NCBI RefSeq assembly: GCF_001423885.1
Contig: NZ_LMPP01000009.1
Span: 218,044 to 282,043, forward strand
Origin: Rathayibacter sp. Leaf185
GTDB taxonomy: Bacteria > Actinomycetota > Actinomycetes > Actinomycetales > Microbacteriaceae
Direction: 5' to 3'
DNA length: 64,000 nucleotides
Every line of letters begins with the position of its first letter. Positions within the stretch are counted from its first letter, which is position 1. The notes beneath the pieces are model-generated. The model was given only the letters and a program-made list of their open reading frames with translations, was not told where the DNA came from and ran no database searches. A program made the position numbers and the translations under genes. This document shows, piece after piece, positions 56,363-64,000 of this stretch.

Positions 56363-56461
56363 TTCGTACTCGCCTTCGTGTCGTGGGTGCTTCGTCGAGG
56401 CCTTCACGGAGTGTCCATCTCTGGGGTGGACGATTGATTTCGCGGAGGAATACGGCCATCC

Positions 56462-56490
56462 TTGACCCGACAACACATCCGGTCAATACG
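56462..56490 (+). promoter_or_regulatory. Putative promoter and dyad ahead of the SorC-type regulator
   Basis: TTGACC (56462-56467) and AATACG (56485-56490) are 17 bases apart and could be -35/-10 boxes. TTGACC also forms an inverted pair with GGTCAA at 56481-56486, as an operator might. It lies between the divergent regulator and glpD. Confidence 0.4.
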
Positions 56491-56516
56491 GGTGGAAATA
56501 CGTGCAAGGAGCGGCA

Positions 56517-57515
56517 ATGACCCCAGTCCGACCGGTCGTCGAACTCGACGAGACGACGCACGCGACCCACCCGGACAAGACACGGGACGCGCTGCGTGCG
56601 GCACAGCTCTACTACATGCAGGACCTGACGATGGACGCCATCGCCCACGAGCTGCACACCTCGCGCTCCTCCGTCTCGCGGCTGCTCTCGCACGCGAGGG
56701 CGACCGGACTGGTCGACATCCAGATCCGCTCCCCCCTCGACCGCGCGAGCGCCCTCTCGGCCGAGGTGCGCGCGCACTTCGACATCACGGCGCACATCGT
56801 GCCGGTGCCCGATCACACCAGCGAGATCGACCGGCTCGAGCGCGTCGCGCTGTCGGCAGCGCGGATCCTCGGGCAGTTCATCGACTCCAACATGATCGTC
56901 GGCATCGCCTGGGGCTCGACGATGAGCGCCATCAGCCGGCATCTGATCGCGAAGGAGACGCACAACACCCAGATCGTGCAGCTGAACGGCGCCGGCAACA
57001 CCGAGACGACCGGGATCAACTACTCGAGCGAGATCCTCCGGCGCTTCGGCGATGCGTATGCGGCGAAGGTGCAGCAGTTCCCGGTGCAGGCGTTCTTCGA
57101 CGACCCGCTGACGAAGCAGGCGGTGTGGCGCGAGCGCTCGACGAAGCGGGTGCTCGAGCTGCAGCAGCGGATGGACGTCGCGCTGTTCGGACTCGGCTCG
57201 CCCTTCGCAGCGGTGCCGTCGAAGGTGTACATCGGCGGGTATCTCGAGGCGAGCGACTTCACCTCGCTGAGCGCCTCAGGGGTCGTCGGCGACGTGGCGA
57301 CGGTGTTCTACCGGGCCGACGGGACATGGGACGACATCCCCATGAACGAACGTGCAAGCGGTCCGGACCTCTCGACGGTGCGTCGCGCGGCTCGCCGCAT
57401 CTGCGTGGTCTCCGGCTCGTCGAAGCTGCCCGGACTGCGCGGAGCGCTGGCGGCCGGGCTGATCACCGACCTCATCCTCGACGAGGGCACGGCGCGCGCG
57501 CTGATCTCCTCCTGA
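56517..57515 (+). CDS. SorC-family transcriptional regulator, probable glycerol regulator
   Basis: This 332-residue protein has an N-terminal helix-turn-helix (ALRAAQLYYMQDLTMDAIAHELHTSRSSVSRLLSHARATGLVDI, about residues 24-67). A SorC-type sugar-phosphate sensor domain follows with VGIAWGSTMSAISRHL, QLNGAG and ALFGLGSPF. The ATG at 56517 has AAGGAG six bases upstream. It is divergent from glpD and near glpF-glpK, so it probably controls them in response to glycerol-3-phosphate; this is inferred from position. Confidence 0.88.
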   Translation: MTPVRPVVELDETTHATHPDKTRDALRAAQLYYMQDLTMDAIAHELHTSRSSVSRLLSHARATGLVDIQIRSPLDRASALSAEVRAHFDITAHIVPVPDHTSEIDRLERVALSAARILGQFIDSNMIVGIAWGSTMSAISRHLIAKETHNTQIVQLNGAGNTETTGINYSSEILRRFGDAYAAKVQQFPVQAFFDDPLTKQAVWRERSTKRVLELQQRMDVALFGLGSPFAAVPSKVYIGGYLEASDFTSLSASGVVGDVATVFYRADGTWDDIPMNERASGPDLSTVRRAARRICVVSGSSKLPGLRGALAAGLITDLILDEGTARALISS

Positions 57516-57597
57516 GGCTCGTCGAGACACCGTCTCCGCTCGCGAGACACCGGGGCCGGCGCGGCGTCTCGGCGACAGGGCGGCGGCTCGGCGCGGG

Positions 57598-59046
57598 TCA
57601 GGACTCGCGGGCGTGGGCGTCGAGGAATTCGTAGACCTCGGCGTCGTCGATACCGGGGAAGGTTCCGGAGGGCAGCGGGGCCAGCACGTGGGCGTGCAGG
57701 CGCGCGCTCGGCCAGGCGTTGCCGTCCCAGCGGGCGGCGAGGTCGGCGGGAGCGCGGCGGCAGCACGACTCGTCGGGGCAGCGTGAGAGCTCGCGGCGGT
57801 CGGTGTCGCGGCCGCGGAAGAAGCGGGCCTCGGCGAAGGGGACGCCGACCGTGATCGAGAACTCCTCCGTGGCCGTCGTACCGGTCTGCGACGCCGACCA
57901 GAAGGTCCCGGCGGGCGTGTCCACGTACTGGTAGTACTCCGTCGTCCGGTTGGTGCGGGTGAACGCCGACCGGGCCGACCAGTAGCGGCAGACCATCTGG
58001 CCCTCGACCGCGCCGGTCACGTCGGTCGGCAGCGGCAGACCGTCATTCTCGTACGCCTTCTGGATCGAGCCGTCGCCGAGGACCCGCAGGAAGTGCATCC
58101 GGATGTCGAGATGCGAGGTCAGCAGGTTGGTGAAGCGGAGCGCCGCGGCCTCGTGCGTCACGCCGAAGCCGTCGCGGAAGTCCTCGACCGAGATGTCGCG
58201 GTCGCGCTTCGCCTCCTGGAGGAACGCGACGGCGGGCTCGAGCGGCATCAGGCAGGCGGCGGCGAAGTAGTTGATCTCGAGACGCTGGCGGAGGAAGTCG
58301 GCGTAGGTCACGGGGCGCTCGTGGCCGAGCAGGCGGTGCGCCATGGCCTGCAGCGCGAGCGCGCGCAGCCCGTGGCCGCCGGGGATCGAGGCGGGCGGGA
58401 GGTAGATCCGTCCGTTCGCGAGGTCGATCACCGAGCGCGCCGAGTGCGGGAGGTCGCCGACGTGGATGATCTCGAAGCCGAGGTGCCGCGCCATCTTCGA
58501 CACGGAGCTGTGGGTGAGTGCACCGCCGCGGTGGCCGACGGTGCGGAGCATCTCGCCCGCGATGGTCTCGATCTCGGGCAGGTGCGCGTTGCGCTCGCGC
58601 AGCTGGAGGCGCTGCGCGGTGTTGGCCCGTCGCGCCTCCTCCGGTGTCGCGCTCGCCTCGCTCCTTCGGCGCGCGAGCTCGCGGTACACACCGAGGAACG
58701 CCTCGAGGACCGGCGTGGTCAGGGCCTTGTTGACCTTGAACTCCTGCAGCCCGAGCGAACGGTAGAGAGACCCCCTCTGAACCCGCGCGAGCTCGATCTC
58801 GAGGGCGGCGCGCTCGCTCGGCGGCTCGTCCGAGAGCAGGGCGGCCAGCTCGACCCCGAGCGCGGAGGCGAGGCCCTGCATGAGCGAGAGACGCGGTTCG
58901 CGGCGACCGGTCTCGATCAGGGAGAGCTGGCTCCCCGACACCCCGACCATCTCGGCGAGCCGGCCGAGCGTCAGCCCGCGGCGGGTGCGGAAGTGGCGGA
59001 TGCGCTGCCCCAGGAGGGCGGCATCGGTGCCGGCGGTGTCGGTCAC
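57598..59046 (-). CDS. ramB: RamB-type short-chain acyl regulator
   Basis: This 482-residue regulator has an N-terminal XRE helix-turn-helix (LGQRIRHFRTRRGLTLGRLAEMVGVSGSQLSLIETGRREPRLSLM). A mid ImmA/IrrE-like region contains LALQAMAHRLLGHERP and LEINYFAAACLMP, and a C-terminal DUF2083 domain contains CPDESCCRR. The plan and length match RamB of corynebacteria and mycobacteria, which controls acetate and glyoxylate genes. The GTG at 59046 is set by the helix-turn-helix and an upstream GGAG. It is divergent from pckG. Confidence 0.88.
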   Translation of the reverse strand: MTDTAGTDAALLGQRIRHFRTRRGLTLGRLAEMVGVSGSQLSLIETGRREPRLSLMQGLASALGVELAALLSDEPPSERAALEIELARVQRGSLYRSLGLQEFKVNKALTTPVLEAFLGVYRELARRRSEASATPEEARRANTAQRLQLRERNAHLPEIETIAGEMLRTVGHRGGALTHSSVSKMARHLGFEIIHVGDLPHSARSVIDLANGRIYLPPASIPGGHGLRALALQAMAHRLLGHERPVTYADFLRQRLEINYFAAACLMPLEPAVAFLQEAKRDRDISVEDFRDGFGVTHEAAALRFTNLLTSHLDIRMHFLRVLGDGSIQKAYENDGLPLPTDVTGAVEGQMVCRYWSARSAFTRTNRTTEYYQYVDTPAGTFWSASQTGTTATEEFSITVGVPFAEARFFRGRDTDRRELSRCPDESCCRRAPADLAARWDGNAWPSARLHAHVLAPLPSGTFPGIDDAEVYEFLDAHARES

Positions 59047-59094
59047 GGCGAGCTCCAGTGGTCGGTTGTGACAAAAGCGAAAAAACGATGATTC

Positions 59095-59122
59095 TTGACG
59101 GCTTTCGGCCCGGGAATACATC
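59095..59122 (+). promoter_or_regulatory. Putative pckG promoter
   Basis: TTGACG (59095-59100) and TACATC (59117-59122) are 16 bases apart. An A-rich tract, ACAAAAGCGAAAAAACG at about 59071-59087, just upstream is a candidate regulator site, for example for RamB. Confidence 0.4.
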
Positions 59123-59234
59123 CCGATCCTCCTCCATCCTGGCTTCAGGCGCCACAGGGCCCCTCGACAGCGGCCGGCCGCTCGAGAACGACTCCCCACC
59201 CGTCGACGACGACAGACCAGAAAGCGGAGCCACC

Positions 59235-61121
59235 ATGAGCATCTTCACCAACACCCTCCAGCTCGAGCCGGCCACGATGACCGCCCCGACCGCGGTCCCC
59301 GCGCCCACCGTCCCCGCCGCTCCCCTGGCGCTGCGCCGCTGGGTCCGCGAGATGGCGGCGATCCTCGAGCCCGACGCGATCGAGTGGAGCGACGGCTCGC
59401 CCGCCGAGTGGTACCGCCTCACCGGCCGCATGGTCGAGGAGGGCAAGCTCATCGCCCTGAACCCGGAGTGGCGACCCGGCTCGTTCCTGGCGCGGACCGA
59501 TCCCGACGACGTCGCCCGCGTCGAGGACCGCACCTTCATCTGCACGACCGACGAGGCGGACGCCGGCCCCACGAACAACTGGCGCGAGGCCTCCTCGATG
59601 AAGGACGAGATCGCGCCCTGGTTCGCCGGCGCCATGCGCGGCCGGACGATGTACGTCGTCCCCTTCTCGATGGGCCCCGTCGGCGGACCGCTGTCCCAGC
59701 TGGGCGTGCAGCTCACCGACTCCGCCTACGCCGTGCTCAACATGCGGATCATGGCCCGCGTGGGCGCTGCTCCACTCGCCGCGTTCACCGAGGAGACCGC
59801 GTTCGTGCGGGGCGTGCACTCGGTGGGCCTCCCCCTCCGCGACGCCGACGGCACGACGCGGGACGACGTCACCTGGCCCTGCAACGAGACGAAGTACATC
59901 ACCCAGTTCCCCGAGACCCGCGAGATCTGGTCGTTCGGCTCCGGCTACGGCGGCAACGCCCTGCTCGCGAAGAAGTGCTTCGCCCTGCGCATCGCCTCGG
60001 CGATGGGTCGGGAGGAGGGCTGGCTCGCCGAGCACATGCTGCTCATCCGCATCGTCTCGCCCGAGGGGCGGCGCTACCACGTGGCTGCGGCGTTCCCGAG
60101 CGCGTGCGGCAAGACGAACCTCGCGATGATGCAGCCCGCGATCCCCGGCTGGCGCGTCGAGACCCTGGGGGACGACATCACCTGGATGAAGAAGGGAGCG
60201 GACGGACGGCTGTGGGCCATGAACCCCGAGACCGGCTTCTTCGGGGTCGCGCCCGGCACCGGGCGGTCCTCGAACCCGAACGCCGTGCACACGCTCTGGG
60301 GCAACACGATCTTCACGAACGTCGCGCTCCGCGAGGACGGCGACGTCTGGTGGGAAGGGCTGACCGACGAGACGCCCGAGCACCTGACCGACTGGCGCGG
60401 CGAGCCGTGGACGCCCGCCTCCGGCACCCCCGCCGCCCACCCGAACGCGCGCTTCACGGCGCCCGCCCTGCAGTGCCCCTCGCTGTCGGAGGACTGGGAC
60501 TCGTTCGAGGGCGTGCCCCTGGACGCGATCGTCTTCGGTGGCCGCCGTGCGAGCAACGTGCCGCTGGTGACCCAGGCCACCTCGTGGCAGCACGGCGTCT
60601 TCATGGGCGCGACGATCGCCTCCGAGAAGACGGCGGCGGCCGAGGGCACTGTCGGCGAGCTGCGCCGCGACCCCTTCGCGATGCTGCCCTTCTGCGGGTA
60701 CAACATGGCCGACTACTTCGCGCACTGGCTGGCCGTCGGCGAGGACCTGGGAGACAGCGCGCCGGCGATCTTCCAGGTCAACTGGTTCCGCAAGGGTGCC
60801 GACGGCGCCTTCCTCTGGCCCGGTTTCGGCGAGAACGCCCGCGTCATCCAGTGGCTCATCCGCCGGGTCGAGGGGCTGGCGGAGGCGCGTCCCAGCGCGA
60901 TCGGCGACCTCCCGATCGCGATCAACAGCCACGGGCTGAATCTGCCGGCCGCGGTGAAGGAGGAGCTCTTCTCGGTGCCGGTCGAGGCCTGGCTCGACGA
61001 GTGCGACCTGACCGAGCAGTTCTTCGCGCGGTTCGGCGACCGCCTCCCGAGCGCCCTGAGCGCCGAGCTGACCGCACTGCGCCTCCGTTTGCTGGCCGCC
61101 CGGCTGCCAGTCGCTGCGTGA
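59235..61121 (+). CDS. pckG: Phosphoenolpyruvate carboxykinase (GTP)
   Basis: This 628-residue enzyme converts oxaloacetate to phosphoenolpyruvate with GTP, the entry to gluconeogenesis. FPSACGKTNLAMMQP (about residues 290-304) is the PEPCK-specific P-loop with reactive cysteine. PCNETKYITQFPETREIWSFGSGYGGNALLAKKC, HPNARFTAP and NWFRKGADGAFLWPGFGENARVI follow in order. The ATG at 59235 has GGAG upstream. The N-terminus carries about 25 extra residues rich in A, P and T. Confidence 0.96.
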   Translation: MSIFTNTLQLEPATMTAPTAVPAPTVPAAPLALRRWVREMAAILEPDAIEWSDGSPAEWYRLTGRMVEEGKLIALNPEWRPGSFLARTDPDDVARVEDRTFICTTDEADAGPTNNWREASSMKDEIAPWFAGAMRGRTMYVVPFSMGPVGGPLSQLGVQLTDSAYAVLNMRIMARVGAAPLAAFTEETAFVRGVHSVGLPLRDADGTTRDDVTWPCNETKYITQFPETREIWSFGSGYGGNALLAKKCFALRIASAMGREEGWLAEHMLLIRIVSPEGRRYHVAAAFPSACGKTNLAMMQPAIPGWRVETLGDDITWMKKGADGRLWAMNPETGFFGVAPGTGRSSNPNAVHTLWGNTIFTNVALREDGDVWWEGLTDETPEHLTDWRGEPWTPASGTPAAHPNARFTAPALQCPSLSEDWDSFEGVPLDAIVFGGRRASNVPLVTQATSWQHGVFMGATIASEKTAAAEGTVGELRRDPFAMLPFCGYNMADYFAHWLAVGEDLGDSAPAIFQVNWFRKGADGAFLWPGFGENARVIQWLIRRVEGLAEARPSAIGDLPIAINSHGLNLPAAVKEELFSVPVEAWLDECDLTEQFFARFGDRLPSALSAELTALRLRLLAARLPVAA

Positions 61122-61224
61122 CACCCTGAACCTGCCGGCCCAGCGCCGGTGCTCCCTGTGGCCCGCGGAGAGGGACATCCCCTTTCCTCGCAACCTCCTC
61201 CGCGGGTCCACTCCCTCTCGATCG

Positions 61225-62190
61225 ATGGACGTCATGGACCGCATCACCCTCCGCTTCCTCGCCGCTCCGCAGGACGCGACCGCCGACGGCAGCAGCGCCC
61301 AGGCCGGCCGCGTGCTCGAGTGGATCGACAAGGCCGGCTACGCCTGCGCCGTCGGCTGGAGCGGCGGGTACTGCGTCACCGCGTACGTCGGCAACGTGCA
61401 CTTCACCAGGCCCATCGCGGTCGGCAACCTCATCGAGGCGAGCGCGCGGGTCATCCACACCGGACGCACCAGCATGCACGTGCTGGTCGAGGTCGCGCAG
61501 GCGGATCCGCGGACCGGCCGGTACGAGGCGGCGACGCACTGCCTCCTGATCTTCGTAGCGGTCGACGAGGAGAAGCGGCCCCGTGCGGTGCCGGAGTGGC
61601 AGCCGCGCTCGATCGAGGACGCGGCGCTCGCCGAGGGCGCCGCCGCCCGCATCGCCGGCCGCCGCGCGCTGCACGAGGTGATGCGCGAGCAGGAGTACAC
61701 GGAGGCGGGCACAGGGCCGAAGATCGTCTTCCGCTTCCTGGCCGCGCCCGGCGACGTGAACTGGGGCGGCAACGCGCACGGCGGAATCGTGATGCGCTGG
61801 ATCGACGAGGCGGCGAACGTCGTCGCAGAGGGCTGGACCGGGCGCGACGCGGTGGCGGTGTACTCAGGCGGCATCCACTTCTACCGGCCGGTGCGCATCG
61901 GGCACCTGGTCGAGGTGGAGGCGCGGCTGATCCACACGGGGCCGCGGAGCATGCACCTGGCGATCCACGTCCGCTCCGGCGATCCGCGCACCGGGGTGCT
62001 CGAGCTGACGACGCAGTGCATGAGCGTGTTCGTGGTGCGCGGCGCCGACGGATCGGCCGAGACCGTGCCGGCGCTCGTGCTCGAGGCCGACGAGGACCGG
62101 CGGCTCGATGTACACGCTCGCGAGCTGATCCGGCTGCGGGCGGAGCTGCCTCCGCTGCCGATCGGCAGTGCGACCGCCTCCGGCCGCTGA
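61225..62190 (+). CDS. Acyl-CoA thioesterase with two hotdog domains
   Basis: This 321-residue protein holds two tandem YciA/BFIT-type hotdog domains (about residues 5-130 and 165-285). Each contains the pattern A/GxVxxWIDxAGxxxA (AGRVLEWIDKAGYACA; GGIVMRWIDEAANVVA), then VHFTRPIAVGNLIEASARVIHTGRTSMHV or the matching IHFYRPVRIGHLVEVEARLIHTGPRSMHL. Such enzymes hydrolyse acyl-CoA esters; chain length is unknown. A second in-frame ATG at 61234 is an equally possible start. Confidence 0.87.
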   Translation: MDVMDRITLRFLAAPQDATADGSSAQAGRVLEWIDKAGYACAVGWSGGYCVTAYVGNVHFTRPIAVGNLIEASARVIHTGRTSMHVLVEVAQADPRTGRYEAATHCLLIFVAVDEEKRPRAVPEWQPRSIEDAALAEGAAARIAGRRALHEVMREQEYTEAGTGPKIVFRFLAAPGDVNWGGNAHGGIVMRWIDEAANVVAEGWTGRDAVAVYSGGIHFYRPVRIGHLVEVEARLIHTGPRSMHLAIHVRSGDPRTGVLELTTQCMSVFVVRGADGSAETVPALVLEADEDRRLDVHARELIRLRAELPPLPIGSATASGR

Positions 62191-62202
62191 CGTGCCCGGC
62201 GA

Positions 62203-62208
62203 TAGGGT
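62203..62208 (+). promoter_or_regulatory. Putative -10 box of leaderless aroQ
   Basis: TAGGGT ends six bases before the aroQ GTG, identical in hexamer and spacing to punA. Confidence 0.55.
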
Positions 62209-62214
62209 CGAGCC

Positions 62215-62670
62215 GTGACTCTCCCGCTCCTGGTCGTCAACGGCCCGAACCTGAATCTGCTCGGCACCCGCGAGCCCGCGCTCTACGGCTCCGACACTCT
62301 CGCCGATGCGGAGGCGCTCGCCGCCGACCGCGCGCGCGCCCTCGGTCTCGAGGTCGAGGTGTTCCAGAGCAACTCGGAGGGGGCGATCATCGACCGTCTG
62401 CACGCGGCACGGGGCACCGCCTCCGGCATCGTGCTGAACGCCGGCGCCTACACCCACACCTCGATCGCGATCCGCGACGCGGTGCTCGCGACGGAGCTGC
62501 CGCTGGTCGAGGTGCACATCAGCAACGTGCACCGCCGCGAGGAGTTCCGCCGGCACTCGTACCTGTCGGACATCGCGGTCGCCGTCATCGTCGGCGCGGG
62601 GATCGCCGGGTACGGATTCGCGGTCGAGGTGCTCGCCCGCCGCCTGGAGGCGGAGACCCGCCAGGCGTAG
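62215..62670 (+). CDS. aroQ: 3-dehydroquinate dehydratase, type II
   Basis: This 151-residue enzyme dehydrates 3-dehydroquinate in the shikimate pathway. [21 protein letters not shown] (about residues 5-25) is the signature with the catalytic tyrosine. [33 protein letters not shown] and [32 protein letters not shown] complete the dodecameric type II pattern. The methyltransferase gene begins ten bases after its stop. Confidence 0.96.
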   Translation: MTLPLLVVNGPNLNLLGTREPALYGSDTLADAEALAADRARALGLEVEVFQSNSEGAIIDRLHAARGTASGIVLNAGAYTHTSIAIRDAVLATELPLVEVHISNVHRREEFRRHSYLSDIAVAVIVGAGIAGYGFAVEVLARRLEAETRQA

Positions 62671-62680
62671 CGTCGAGGGC

Positions 62681-63475
62681 ATGACCGACTCCGATCTCTC
62701 CCGCTCCTTCGGCAGTGCCGTCGACGCCTACGACCGCGGACGGCCGCGGTATCCGGACGACGCGGTGGACTGGCTGGTCGCGCACGTGCCGTCGCGGGTG
62801 GCGGGGGCCTACGTTCCCGAGCGGGCGCGGGAGGCCGGCGCCGACGCCTCCGATCGGCTGCGGGTCGTGGATCTCGGGGCGGGGACGGGGAAGTTCACGG
62901 CGTCGCTCGTCGCGCGCGGGCTGGACGTGACGGCGGTCGAACCGGATCGGAAGATGCTCGCGAGGTTGAGTGAGAACCTGCCGACAGTCACGTCGATGGA
63001 GGGGACGGCGGAGGCGCTTCCGCTCGCCGACGCCTCCGCCGAGCTGATGACGGCGGCGCAGTCGTGGCACTGGGTCGACGCCGAGCGGGCGAGCGCCGAA
63101 GTGGCACGGGTGCTGGTGCCGGAAGGCATGCTCGCGCTGGTCTGGAACATCCGCGACGAGTCGGTGCCGTGGGTGCGCCGGCTCGGCGAGGTCGCCGGAT
63201 CCTCGACCGCCGAGCGGTTCGAGACGGTGCATCCTCCGCTCGGAGCGGCGCTCGAGCGGGTGGCGTACGCCGAGTTCGACTGGGTGTTCGAGCTCGACCG
63301 CGCGGGCGTGCTCGACATGTTCGCGTCACGGAGTTACGTGATCGCGATGCCGGAGGAGGAGCGCGCCGCGACCCTGGCGGCGGTCGAACGGGTCCTCGAT
63401 GAGGAGTTCGGCGCGGAGGCGCGCGTCGCGATGCCGTACGCGACGCGGGTGACTATCGCGCGGCGTAGGTCGTGA
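62681..63475 (+). CDS. Class I S-adenosylmethionine-dependent methyltransferase
   Basis: This 264-residue enzyme has the SAM-binding fold: LRVVDLGAGTGKFTASLVARGLDVTAVEPDRKML (motif I, about residues 60-93), GTAEALPLADASAELMTAAQSWHWVD (about 107-132) and EVARVLVPEGMLALVWNIRDE. It resembles UbiE/YcgJ-type small-molecule methyltransferases; the substrate is unknown. It shares a likely transcript with aroQ and is followed by a strong terminator. Confidence 0.88.
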   Translation: MTDSDLSRSFGSAVDAYDRGRPRYPDDAVDWLVAHVPSRVAGAYVPERAREAGADASDRLRVVDLGAGTGKFTASLVARGLDVTAVEPDRKMLARLSENLPTVTSMEGTAEALPLADASAELMTAAQSWHWVDAERASAEVARVLVPEGMLALVWNIRDESVPWVRRLGEVAGSSTAERFETVHPPLGAALERVAYAEFDWVFELDRAGVLDMFASRSYVIAMPEEERAATLAAVERVLDEEFGAEARVAMPYATRVTIARRRS

Positions 63476-63478
63476 GGG

Positions 63479-63534
63479 AACCCCGGACCGTCGAGGCCGT
63501 CCTGGAGGGCGGGATGCCTCGACGGTCCGGGGTT
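63479..63534. terminator. Perfect 18-base bidirectional terminator hairpin
   Basis: AACCCCGGACCGTCGAGG (63479-63496) pairs fully with CCTCGACGGTCCGGGGTT (63517-63534) across a 20-base loop. It separates convergent genes. Confidence 0.8.
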
Positions 63535-63557
63535 GCCTCGATGTCGGACGGCGCGGG

Positions 63558-64000
63558 TCAGACCTCGTTCGGGTCGCCGCCGACGCGGCCGGCGCGCTCG
63601 AGGGCGGTGATCGCATCGCGCTCGTCGGAGGTGAGCTCGAAGCCGAAGACGTCGACGTTCTCGGCGATGCGGGCCTTCGTCGACGACTTGGGGAAGACGA
63701 TGTGGCCGCGGTCGAGGTGCCAGCGGAGGACGACCTGCGCGGGCGTGACTCCGTGGGCCTCGGCGGGGCCGGTGATCACGGGGAGCTCGAGCAGCGGGTA
63801 CTTGTTCTGACCGAGCGGGCCCCACGCCTCCGTCGCGATGCCGTGCTGGGCGCCGAACGCCGTCACCGTCGGCTGCTGGTGGTAGGGGTGCAGCTCGATC
63901 TGGTTGACGGCCGGCACGACGTCGCCGGCCGCGAGGAGGCGCTCGAGGTGCGGGACGAGGAAGTTCGAGACGCCGATCGAGCGGGTGCGGCCCGACTCGC
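63558..64000 (-). CDS. Aldo/keto reductase, C-terminal part
   Basis: The C-terminal 147 residues or so of an NADPH-dependent aldo/keto reductase are present; the N-terminus lies past the right edge. RTRSIGVSNFLVPHLERLL, PAVNQIELHPYHQQ, VVLRWHLDRGHIVFPKSSTKARIAENVDVFGFELT give the cofactor-binding and barrel-end motifs of the 2,5-diketo-D-gluconate reductase branch. The substrate cannot be told. Confidence 0.93.
   Translation of the reverse strand, partial: ESGRTRSIGVSNFLVPHLERLLAAGDVVPAVNQIELHPYHQQPTVTAFGAQHGIATEAWGPLGQNKYPLLELPVITGPAEAHGVTPAQVVLRWHLDRGHIVFPKSSTKARIAENVDVFGFELTSDERDAITALERAGRVGGDPNEV

Overview
The window is high-GC actinobacterial chromosome and most resembles Microbacteriaceae (a Rathayibacter- or Clavibacter-like organism). 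This is inferred from gene content: an acyl-CoA carboxylase with an epsilon subunit, a RamB-type regulator, an LpdA-type flavoprotein, GAF-ANTAR proteins, and frequent GTG starts with 4-base stop/start overlaps. I see no tRNA, rRNA, CRISPR array, insertion sequence or phage gene. It reads as ordinary chromosome with a few accessory insertions and many intergenic palindromes.

Layout. 0-2.8 kb: dTDP-L-rhamnose genes (rmlA fragment, rmlC, rmlD) and a glycosyltransferase. 2.8-7.2 kb: an LCP-family wall-polymer transferase, purE/purK, a PH-domain membrane protein and birA. 7.3-20.3 kb: an acyl-CoA carboxylase locus (accD, accE, maf, accA) that is spread out by a GAF-ANTAR gene with a decayed neighbour copy, an MprF-like membrane protein, a three-gene two-component system and a 23S rRNA/tRNA m5U-type methyltransferase. 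20.6-26.5 kb: LpdA-type oxidoreductase, purine nucleoside phosphorylase, a phosphosugar mutase, and a TetR/DUF418 divergent pair. 26.5-35.7 kb: a nucleoside uptake and salvage operon on the minus strand (BMP lipoprotein, ABC ATPase, two permeases, cdd, deoA, add) ending in two PTS subunits with no membrane IIC. 36.1-38.5 kb: manC and a mannosyltransferase-like gene. 38.6-42.2 kb: sdhCDAB. 42.3-44.3 kb: a DUF559 gene between two palindromes, and a YihY-family protein. 44.4-48.5 kb: fructose PTS operon. 49.0-51.7 kb: xthA, trpS and a HAD hydrolase. 52.1-57.5 kb: glycerol genes glpK, glpF, glpD with a divergent SorC-type regulator. 57.6-64.0 kb: ramB, pckG, a double-hotdog thioesterase, aroQ, a methyltransferase and a truncated aldo/keto reductase.

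How the genes connect. Nucleosides enter through the BMP/ABC system. They are deaminated and phosphorolysed (cdd, add, deoA, punA), and the phosphosugar mutase can pass the pentose phosphate onward. Fructose, glycerol and gluconeogenesis modules (fru, glp, pckG) feed central carbon metabolism and the succinate dehydrogenase. Rhamnose and mannose activation genes supply envelope glycans.

The most unusual content is non-coding: a dispersed palindrome-plus-hairpin intergenic repeat family at four loci, a structured stretch with 18-base tandem repeats at 13.2-13.5 kb, palindromes on both sides of the DUF559 gene, and a recurring TANNNT-N6/7-start arrangement that implies many leaderless mRNAs. 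All calls come from reading the sequence; no database search was run.
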